This document shows, one piece after another, positions 1-5,069 of a DNA stretch of 5,069 nt; positions within the stretch are counted from its first letter, which is position 1; each line of letters begins with the position of its first letter. The stretch lies in assembly GCA_903958915.1 (NCBI GenBank), contig CAJBVC010000632.1:1-5069 (forward strand). Reading direction: 5' to 3'. The DNA comes from an uncultured beta proteobacterium (GTDB taxonomy: Bacteria; Pseudomonadota; Gammaproteobacteria; Burkholderiales; Burkholderiaceae_C). The position numbers and the translations under genes were made by a program. The notes beneath the pieces were generated by a model. The model was not told the DNA's origin. It searched no databases and was given only the letters and a program-made list of their open reading frames with translations.

Positions 1-1014
1 ATTCTGCCCATGCTGGGGGTGGGAGGGAGCCAACTGTTCAAAGCCGAATCGGCTGGCCCCATGAAAGACCAGAAACTCACGCCCCGTATTGCCGACACGG
101 CCCGTGTCATCTGGGGCACCTACTTTGTTCTTTCTGTGGCTTGTTTTCTTGCCTACCGCTGGGCGGGCATGAGTTGGGTGGATGCCTTCATGCACATGTG
201 TTCTACCGTCAGCCTGGGCGGTTTTTCCAGCTACGACGCGAGCTTCGGGCATTGGAACAGTGCGCGCATCGAGGGCGTGGCCATGGTGTTTATGCTGCTG
301 TCGGGCATTAACCTGATGCTGTACTTCGCCGCTTGGCGCAGGAAGTCTTTGTCGGTGCTGTGGCGCAACGTCGAGGTGCGGGGCTTCTATCTCTCAGTGG
401 CTGGGGCCATTGTGCTTATCACCGCCTACCTCTTCGTGCACCAAAGTTACCCCACTTTGCCCGAGGCATTTCGGCATACCGCTTTCCATGTCATCTCCAT
501 CGCCACCACCACCGGTTTTGCCAACCATGACTATGCCCAATGGCCCTTGTTTGCGCCCGTCATGATGATTTTGCTAGGCTGTTTTGCCACTTGTGCAGGA
601 TCTACCGGCGGCGGCATCAAGATGATCCGCATGCTGCTGTTGCTGAAACAGTCGAACCGCGAAATGGTTCGTATCGTTCATCCCAATGTTGTTAATCCCG
701 TGATTTTGGGCGGGCAAGCCATCAGCGACCAGGTGATGCAGAGCGTTATTGCCTTCATGATGGTCTACGGTGCAAGTCTGGTCGGCCTGACCATGGTGCT
801 GCTGTTCAGTGGACTCGATGTAGTGACCGCCTTCACCGCGGTGATCGCCTGCGTGAACAACATCGGGCCTGGCCTGGGGGATGTAGGTCCGGCCGTCAAC
901 TACAGTGGGCTGACCAGTTTTCAGACCTGGGTCTGCTCCTTTGCCATGTTGCTCGGTCGGTTGGAGTTGCTCAGCTTGCTGGTGTTGTTTACCCCGGCGT
1001 TCTGGAGAAAATAA
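1..1014 (+). CDS. trkH: TrkH-family potassium uptake protein, 5'-truncated by window edge
   Basis: Membrane-embedded, K+-translocating subunit of the Trk uptake system, which works with the cytoplasmic NAD-binding regulator TrkA. The frame is open from base 1, and the residues before the first ATG at 10 (I-L-P, then MLGVGGSQLF) continue a typical TrkH sequence, so that ATG is internal. About 337 residues are visible; the family is near 480, so roughly the first 145 are missing. Several hydrophobic segments are seen. Three of the four pore-loop repeats are recognisable by their filter glycines: STVSLGGFS (from base 202), ATTTGFANHD (from 502) and NNIGPGLGDVG (from 856). The conserved segment CAGSTGGGIKMIRMLLLLKQ lies before the last pore repeat. 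The C-terminus GRLELLSLLVLFTPAFWRK is the usual TrkH ending, and TAA at 1012-1014 closes it. No frameshift is visible. It has no functional link to the hydrogenase genes downstream. Family assignment is secure; KtrB is less likely because of the C-terminal and GSTGGG-region similarity to TrkH. Confidence 0.95.
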   Translation: MLPMLGVGGSQLFKAESAGPMKDQKLTPRIADTARVIWGTYFVLSVACFLAYRWAGMSWVDAFMHMCSTVSLGGFSSYDASFGHWNSARIEGVAMVFMLLSGINLMLYFAAWRRKSLSVLWRNVEVRGFYLSVAGAIVLITAYLFVHQSYPTLPEAFRHTAFHVISIATTTGFANHDYAQWPLFAPVMMILLGCFATCAGSTGGGIKMIRMLLLLKQSNREMVRIVHPNVVNPVILGGQAISDQVMQSVIAFMMVYGASLVGLTMVLLFSGLDVVTAFTAVIACVNNIGPGLGDVGPAVNYSGLTSFQTWVCSFAMLLGRLELLSLLVLFTPAFWRK

Positions 1015-1034
1015 CTGATTCGGGAGCACGAAAG

Positions 1035-1057
1035 TGGGGCCGTGCAACGCAGCCCCA
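1035..1057 (+). terminator. Weak hairpin 21 bases after trkH, possible terminator
   Basis: TGGGGC (1035-1040) can pair with GCCCCA (1052-1057). The 11-base interior can extend the stem by three further pairs (G1042-C1050, T1043-G1049 wobble, G1044-C1048) around a CAA loop after one mismatch. It sits just beyond the trkH stop codon. The sequence after it (ATTGCGGCC) has no run of T, so it does not meet the standard for an intrinsic terminator and may be only a transcript-end structure or chance. Confidence 0.25.
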
Positions 1058-1105
1058 ATTGCGGCCGCATGTCCCGGTGAAGGACTAACCGATCTATCAG
1101 CGTCG

Positions 1106-1117
1106 CCAATAAATTGG
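1106..1117. promoter_or_regulatory. AT-rich palindrome CCAATAAATTGG, candidate protein-binding site
   Basis: Arms CCAAT and ATTGG surround a central AA in an otherwise GC-rich gap. On the reverse strand the stretch 1107-1119 fits 7 of 9 defined positions of the usual IHF consensus (WATCAA-N4-TTR). IHF assists sigma-54 promoters of hydrogenase operons in related bacteria, so the location is sensible, but the match is imperfect and the role is inferred. Confidence 0.25.
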
Positions 1118-1272
1118 AAGACGCTACAACTTCAGGAGCACGTCACGCTTATCTGGCAAGCGCTGGCGGTCAATTTGACTATGAACCCTGCGTCTCCATG
1201 CTGGGCGCAAGCGCGGCCATCGCCAGTCTGCCTGGTAGTTCCGGGTACTATCCGGTCCTACACGCTCAGACC

Positions 1273-2949
1273 ATGCGAATCCTCCTTCTCACGCACAGCT
1301 TTAATAGTTTGGCGCAGCGCCTGTTCGCTGAACTGAAGGCGCGGGGCCATGTCGTGAGTGTCGAGTTTGATATTTCCGATGCGGTCACCGAAGAGGCGGT
1401 TGCGCTGTTTCGGCCTGACCTGATCCTGGCTCCATTTTTGAAGCGTGCCATCCCGGAATCGGTCTGGTCCCGCCACACCTGCATGGTGGTACACCCAGGC
1501 ATTGAGGGCGATCGTGGACCTTCAGCGCTGGACTGGGCGATTCAGCAAGGCAAAGCAAGTTGGGGCGTGACGGTTTTGCAGGCCGAGGCTGCAATGGACG
1601 CCGGGCCAGTCTGGGCCAGCGAGACCTTTGCCATGCGCAGCGCAAAAAAGTCGTCCATCTACCGCAATGAGGTGACGCAAGCGGCGGTGCATGCCGCCTT
1701 GTTGGCCGTGGAGCGGTGCGAGTCGGGTCGCTTCAATCCGCGGCGCGTGCCGGGTCAGGCACATGCCCTGATGCGTCAGAGTGATCGCGCTATTGACTGG
1801 CAGGCAGAAACCACCCAGACCATCCTGGCAAAAATCCATGCCGCCGACGGGTTTCCAGGTGTGGCCGACACGCTGTGGGGTGAGCCCTGCCATATTTTTG
1901 ATGCCTGGCCAGAGGTTGCGCTAGGTGGCACGCCAGGTGAACTATTGGGGCGTCGCGCAACGGCCGTCCTGCGGGCCACGGTGGACGGCGCGGTCTGGCT
2001 TGGGCATGTAAAACGCGCAGGCGGATTCAAGTTGCCCACCACACTGGCGTTTCCCGAAGCCCTATCGCTGCCTGAATTGCCCTTGGAGGGATGGTGGATG
2101 GCGCGTGAACCCACCTGGCAGGACATCGCCTACTCGGAGATGGACGGCGTGGGCCTGCTCGACTTCGCGTTTTACAACGGCGCCATGGCCACCGGACAGT
2201 GTGAACGGCTCACGCAGGCTTTTCAGTGGGCGACTATGCAGCCGACAAAGGCGATTGTGCTCAGGGGCGGCGCAGACTTCTGGTCCAACGGAATCCATCT
2301 CAACACGATTGAAGCTGCTGCAAGTCCATCCGATGAATCCTGGGCCAACATCAACGCGATGGATGATTTGGCGGAGGCCGTATTGCGCTGTGAAACGCAC
2401 CTGACGATAGCCGCGCTGCACGGCGGCGCGGGCGCAGGCGGATGCTTTCTCGCGCGCGCTGCCGATGAGGTGTGGGTGCGCGATGGGGTCATGCTCAACC
2501 CCCACTACAAGAACATGGGCAACCTGTACGGGTCCGAGTTCTGGACGTACCTGCTGCCAGCGCGCGTAGGCCAGGTCCAAGCGCGCGCGATCATGCAAAA
2601 CCGGTTGCCCATGTCCGCGCAGGAGTCGGTGCGCGTGGGGCTGTACGATGCCTGTCTGCCAAGCGAAGACTTTTCCAGCGTGGTGATTAGCCGCGCCGTG
2701 GCGCTGGTGCAGGCGCCAGAATTCGCCGCACAGTTGGCGGTCAAACGCGAACAGCGGCGTGCCGATGAAGCGACCAAACCGCTTGCGTGGTACCGCAATG
2801 AAGAGTTGAAGGTAATGCAGCGCAATTTTTTCGGTTTTGATGCGTCGTACCATGTGGCGCGCCACCATTTTGTGGCGCGATCCCCCCATTCCTGGACGCC
2901 GCGCCACCTGGCGATCCACCGCGATCTGCACTGGAGCCAAACCGTATGA
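1273..2949 (+). CDS. hypX: Hydrogenase maturation factor HypX/HoxX (formyl-THF-dependent CO ligand synthesis)
   Basis: Cytoplasmic maturation enzyme that makes the CO ligand of the [NiFe] active site. In R. eutropha HypX, a formyl group from N10-formyl-tetrahydrofolate is passed to CoA and then decarbonylated to CO. The 558-residue product shows the two-part family layout. Residues 1-about 180 are a formyltransferase-like domain with H74-P-G, GDRGPSALDWA (79-89) and MDAGPVW (108-114), where H74 and D109 match the His and Asp of methionyl-tRNA formyltransferase. Residues about 180-275 resemble the formyltransferase C-terminal domain. From about 290 it is crotonase-like, with oxyanion-hole segments RGGADFWSNGIHLN (331-344) and HGGAGAGG (383-390). 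The C-terminal tail (YRNEEL, NFFGFD) is typical of HypX. ATG 1273 is chosen because MRILLLTHSFNSLAQRLF is the family N-terminus; no clear Shine-Dalgarno precedes it. In-frame ATG 1198 and TTG 1114 would add residues without homology. Its stop overlaps the hoxA start by 4 bases. It is sometimes named hoxX. Confidence 0.94.
   Translation: MRILLLTHSFNSLAQRLFAELKARGHVVSVEFDISDAVTEEAVALFRPDLILAPFLKRAIPESVWSRHTCMVVHPGIEGDRGPSALDWAIQQGKASWGVTVLQAEAAMDAGPVWASETFAMRSAKKSSIYRNEVTQAAVHAALLAVERCESGRFNPRRVPGQAHALMRQSDRAIDWQAETTQTILAKIHAADGFPGVADTLWGEPCHIFDAWPEVALGGTPGELLGRRATAVLRATVDGAVWLGHVKRAGGFKLPTTLAFPEALSLPELPLEGWWMAREPTWQDIAYSEMDGVGLLDFAFYNGAMATGQCERLTQAFQWATMQPTKAIVLRGGADFWSNGIHLNTIEAAASPSDESWANINAMDDLAEAVLRCETHLTIAALHGGAGAGGCFLARAADEVWVRDGVMLNPHYKNMGNLYGSEFWTYLLPARVGQVQARAIMQNRLPMSAQESVRVGLYDACLPSEDFSSVVISRAVALVQAPEFAAQLAVKREQRRADEATKPLAWYRNEELKVMQRNFFGFDASYHVARHHFVARSPHSWTPRHLAIHRDLHWSQTV
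2933..2936 (+). promoter_or_regulatory. Ribosome binding site of hoxA, inside the hypX 3' end
   Basis: GGAG lies 9 bases before ATG 2946 and within the last codons of hypX. It supports 2946 as the hoxA start rather than ATG 2950, which is in another frame, and it fits reinitiation by ribosomes ending hypX at TGA 2947-2949. Confidence 0.65.
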
Positions 2950-4418
2950 ATGCGTCCACCCTGCGCAAACTCCCGGCGGTACTGGTGGTTGATGACGAAG
3001 TACGCTCTCAGGAAGCCCTGCGCCGCACGCTGGAGGAAGACTTTGAGGTCTTCTGTGCAGGCAACGCTGCAGCGGCCATGGAGATCCTGGAGCAGGAACA
3101 GTCGGCCTGGCCCATTCGGGTGGTGCTGTGCGATCAGCGCATGCCGGGAACCACCGGTGTTGCGTTTTTGAAGGAAGTGCGCGATCGGTGGCCCGACGCG
3201 GTGCGCATCATCCTGTCCGGGCATACCGATGCCGAAGACATCATCAGTGGTGTTAACGAGGCGGGGATCTGGCAGTATTTACTCAAGCCCTGGCAACCCG
3301 AGCAGATGGTGCTGACCATGCAGCGTGCCTCCGAGGTCTGGCGTTTGCAGCAGGACAACCAGCGCCTGTCACTCGACCTGCGCACGGCCGAGCCTGTGCT
3401 CAAGAAGCGCGTCGAGTCCAAGTACGAGAAGTTGCGCCACGCATACGGGCTGCGCGGGCTGATACGTGCTCCGGGGAGTCCACTTGCTGCGGTATGTGAT
3501 CTGGTCGAGCGCATTGCGCCGTTTGACCTGTCGGTGCTGGTGACGGGCGAGTCGGGCACCGGCAAGGAAATGGTGGCGCGCGCGATTCATTACGAGAGTC
3601 TGCGAACCGACCGGCCCTTTATCACCGAGAACTGCGGTGCCTTGCCGGACACGCTGCTCGAATCGGAGCTTTTTGGCTACAAGCGTGGCGCTTTCACCGG
3701 CGCCACCGAAGACCGGGTCGGGTTGTTCCAGCAGGCCGATGGTGGAACGCTTTTCCTGGACGAAATCGGGGAAACCAGCCCGGCCTTTCAGGTCAAGCTG
3801 TTAAGGGTGCTGCAGGAGGGTGAGTTTCGACCTCTGGGCAGCAACCGCTCGGTGACAGTCGATGTGCGTGTTATCGCCGCCACCAACCGGGACCTTGAGG
3901 ACGATGTACGCACCGGTCGTTTCAGGCAAGACCTGTACTACCGGCTGGCGACCATCGCGCTACATGTACCGCCTTTGCGTGAACGGCCTATGGACCTGGC
4001 ACTGCTCGCCCAGCGTTTGCTGGACAGCAGCAGCCGTTCCCTGGGTAAGCCAGTAGGCGGCTTTACCAGCGAGGCGCTGGCCTGCATCGCGGCCTACCGC
4101 TGGCCCGGCAATGTGCGGCAATTGCAGAATGAAATCTTGCGCATGGTGGCGCTTGCCAGCACGCCGACGTTGGGTGCCGATCTGCTCTCGCCCCAGGTTC
4201 TTCGAACACCGGTGGGCGAAACGCAAGTCGAAGACCTGGCATGGCTTGCCCGCCTATCGGGGGGATTGAAGGAGCGCATGGAGCAGCTCGAACTGCAGGT
4301 CATCCGGGAGGCCATGATCCGCCACCGCTGGAACAAGTCGGCAGCGGCGCGCGAGCTGGGCCTGTCGCGCGTGGGTTTGCGTGCCAAGCTGGTGCGCGCC
4401 GGGATGGAGCAGACATGA
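2946..4418 (+). CDS. hoxA: NtrC-family sigma-54-dependent response regulator HoxA, activator of hydrogenase genes
   Basis: Cytoplasmic DNA-binding activator of sigma-54 promoters of hydrogenase operons, paired in the R. eutropha system with histidine kinase HoxJ. The 490 residues hold three domains. The receiver (about 11-125) has the acidic pair D16/D17, phosphoacceptor D63 (in LCDQRMPG), S91 and K114, and the stretch [15 protein letters not shown] seen in HoxA/HupR proteins. A polar, likely helical linker spans about 126-165. The AAA+ domain has Walker A GESGTGKE (201-208), an intact sigma-54 contact loop GAFTGA (248-253), Walker B GGTLFLDE (266-273) and the arginine-rich [10 protein letters not shown]. 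The C-terminus carries a Fis-type helix-turn-helix, about W462-L482 ([20 protein letters not shown]). All key residues are present. In known HoxA and HupR the unphosphorylated form activates and phosphorylation turns it off; whether this holds here is inference. It overlaps hypX and hoxB by 4 bases on each side. A general NtrC-like regulator is the alternative, but the neighbours argue for HoxA. Confidence 0.95.
   Translation: MNASTLRKLPAVLVVDDEVRSQEALRRTLEEDFEVFCAGNAAAAMEILEQEQSAWPIRVVLCDQRMPGTTGVAFLKEVRDRWPDAVRIILSGHTDAEDIISGVNEAGIWQYLLKPWQPEQMVLTMQRASEVWRLQQDNQRLSLDLRTAEPVLKKRVESKYEKLRHAYGLRGLIRAPGSPLAAVCDLVERIAPFDLSVLVTGESGTGKEMVARAIHYESLRTDRPFITENCGALPDTLLESELFGYKRGAFTGATEDRVGLFQQADGGTLFLDEIGETSPAFQVKLLRVLQEGEFRPLGSNRSVTVDVRVIAATNRDLEDDVRTGRFRQDLYYRLATIALHVPPLRERPMDLALLAQRLLDSSSRSLGKPVGGFTSEALACIAAYRWPGNVRQLQNEILRMVALASTPTLGADLLSPQVLRTPVGETQVEDLAWLARLSGGLKERMEQLELQVIREAMIRHRWNKSAAARELGLSRVGLRAKLVRAGMEQT
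4406..4409 (+). promoter_or_regulatory. Ribosome binding site of hoxB, inside the hoxA 3' end
   Basis: GGAG in the last hoxA codons stands 5 bases before ATG 4415 and 8 bases before the in-frame ATG 4418. The spacing slightly favours 4418 as the working start; 4415 gives the ATGA overlap with the hoxA stop. The two choices differ by one methionine. Confidence 0.55.
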
Positions 4419-5069
4419 TGCGGGTGCTGTGGCTGCAAAGTGGCGGATGCGGCGGGTGCACCCAATCGCTGCTGTGCTCGGAGCCGCGCCCCTTGTTCGA
4501 TGAACTGCGTGATGCCGGGATCGAGTTTGTCTGGCACCCCGCGCTGGCGTTGGAAAGTGGGCCTGATGCGCTCGAAACGCTTGAACAGTGTGCGAGTGGC
4601 GCTATGGAATTTGACGTCCTCTGCGTTGAGGGGGCGATGCTGCGTGGTCCCCATGGGACCGGCAAATTCCATTTGATGGCCGGCAATGGCCGGCCGCTGA
4701 CCGAGTGGGTGCAGCGCCTCAGCGCACGTGCGCGTTGGGTGTTCGCCATTGGTTCGTGCAGTTCCTATGGCGGACTGTCGGCCAGTACGCCGGGCAATCC
4801 TCTGCAGGCCACTGGTTTGCAATATGAAACGACAGACTTTGGTGGTTTGCTGGGCGAAGAGTTTGTGTCCAGTGAGGGGTTGCCGGTGGTCAATATAGCC
4901 GGCTGCCCAGTGCACCCGGGATGGGTGGTCGACACGCTGGAACAGCTGGCACAGGAAGGGCTGCAGCCCAGTGATCTGGATGAGGTGGGGCGTCCGCTTC
5001 TGTACGCAGAACAACTGGTGCACCACGGCTGCCCGCGCAATGAGTATTACGAATTCAAGGCAAGCGCGA
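4415..5069 (+). CDS. hoxB: Regulatory (H2-sensing) [NiFe] hydrogenase small subunit HoxB, 3'-truncated by window edge
   Basis: Electron-transfer subunit of the soluble regulatory hydrogenase, which pairs with the catalytic subunit HoxC and reports H2 to kinase HoxJ. The frame stays open to the last base; 218 residues are visible of roughly 330 expected. The protein begins [20 protein letters not shown] with no Tat signal peptide, unlike exported uptake hydrogenase small subunits; this and the VEGAMLRGPHGTGKFHL segment mark the sensor class (HoxB/HupU). Proximal [4Fe-4S] ligands are visible: C12 and C15, C115 (in AIGSCSSYGG) and C164 (in AGCPVHPGW). The distal cluster begins with H203-x-x-C206 (LVHHGCPRNEYYEFKAS). 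The remaining distal and medial cluster ligands lie beyond the window. ATG 4415 overlaps the hoxA stop by 4 bases (ATGA); ATG 4418 is an equally good start with better ribosome-site spacing. Downstream hoxC and hoxJ are predicted from known gene order but not seen. HupU is the name used in other genera. Confidence 0.95.
   Translation, partial: MMRVLWLQSGGCGGCTQSLLCSEPRPLFDELRDAGIEFVWHPALALESGPDALETLEQCASGAMEFDVLCVEGAMLRGPHGTGKFHLMAGNGRPLTEWVQRLSARARWVFAIGSCSSYGGLSASTPGNPLQATGLQYETTDFGGLLGEEFVSSEGLPVVNIAGCPVHPGWVVDTLEQLAQEGLQPSDLDEVGRPLLYAEQLVHHGCPRNEYYEFKASA

Larger units (their letters stand above)
1019..1142 (+). repeat. Short direct repeat TTC(G/A)GGAGCACG, two copies
   Basis: TTCGGGAGCACG at 1019-1030 and TTCAGGAGCACG at 1131-1142 match at 11 of 12 bases, 112 bases apart, both between trkH and hypX. 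Flanking bases do not match. They could be paired binding sites, or duplicated ribosome-site-like sequence, or chance. Confidence 0.35.
1015..1272 (+). promoter_or_regulatory. trkH-hypX intergenic region, presumed leader/promoter of the hypX-hoxA-hoxB block
   Basis: This 258-base gap is the only long non-coding stretch in the window, and the only place upstream of the coupled hypX-hoxA-hoxB genes where a promoter could lie inside this window. No convincing sigma-70 promoter is visible. The nearest sigma-54-like match is TGGCGGT-N4-TTGA at 1164-1178, where TGGC and TTG fit at the right spacing but the usual GC of the -12 element reads GA. A 12-base palindrome CCAATAAATTGG lies at 1106-1117 and a near-identical 12-base direct repeat at 1019-1030 and 1131-1142. 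A reading frame in phase with hypX is open from 1081, but its conceptual product before 1273 has no family features. That a promoter is here is inferred from gene layout, not from a clear motif. Confidence 0.4.

Noticed and set aside
1061..1068. Perfect 8-base palindrome GCGGCCGC
   Set aside because: A GC-only octamer is likely by chance in this composition and has no supporting context; it is too short to call an operator.
1241..1255. CCGG-N7-CCGG with TACTAT in the centre, resembling a -10 hexamer
   Set aside because: TACTAT matches only four of six bases of TATAAT and there is no acceptable -35 sequence 16-18 bases upstream; the 4-base arms are self-palindromic and uninformative.
1034..1336. 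100-codon open frame starting with GTG in the trkH-hypX gap and running into hypX
   Set aside because: No recognisable family, no ribosome site, and over 60 bases overlap the well-supported hypX start in another frame; composition looks like a chance frame in GC-rich DNA.
2062..2940. Long open frame of 292 codons on the minus strand opposite hypX
   Set aside because: It lies wholly antisense to a gene with clear HypX domains, and the translation is rich in His, Arg and Gln without any motif, as expected for a shadow frame.
4947..4961. TGGCAC-N7-GC match to a -24/-12 promoter inside hoxB
   Set aside because: The -12 element reads GGGC, not TTGC, it lies in conserved coding sequence, and such matches are common by chance in GC-rich DNA.
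4094..5026. 310-codon minus-strand open frame opposite the end of hoxA and hoxB
   Set aside because: It crosses two genes with intact catalytic and ligand motifs on the other strand; the product shows no family features.

Overview
The window looks like a piece of a betaproteobacterial chromosome, most likely Burkholderiales. This rests on high GC content, GC-rich third codon positions, and the gene order hypX-hoxA-hoxB. As I recall it, that order is the one in the hydrogenase region of Ralstonia eutropha (Cupriavidus necator) H16, where hoxC and hoxJ follow. The genus is an inference and cannot be fixed from the sequence alone. All genes supported here are on the + strand.

Layout. Positions 1-1014 hold the C-terminal two-thirds of a TrkH-type potassium uptake subunit, cut by the left edge. 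Positions 1015-1272 are a 258-base intergenic stretch. It has a weak hairpin after trkH, an 11/12 direct repeat, a small AT-rich palindrome and a poor -24/-12-like match, but no convincing gene. From 1273 a tight three-gene block begins: hypX/hoxX (1273-2949, making the CO ligand of the [NiFe] centre from a formyl group), hoxA (2946-4418, NtrC-type response regulator) and hoxB (4415 to the right edge, small subunit of the H2-sensing regulatory hydrogenase). Both junctions are 4-base ATGA overlaps, which suggests one transcript and translational coupling.

How the genes work together. HypX allows assembly of the Ni-Fe(CN)2CO cofactor when oxygen is present. HoxB, with the large subunit HoxC expected just beyond the right edge, forms a soluble hydrogenase that senses H2. 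HoxB lacks a Tat signal, as sensors of this class do. In the R. eutropha model the signal passes through the kinase HoxJ to HoxA, which activates sigma-54 promoters of the energy-generating hydrogenases. The window therefore holds the ligand-synthesis, activator and sensor parts of an H2-oxidation regulon, placed next to an unrelated potassium transporter. I see no new system here. The notable points are the block starting at hypX beside trkH with no hyp genes in between, and the unresolved promoter and start of hypX.
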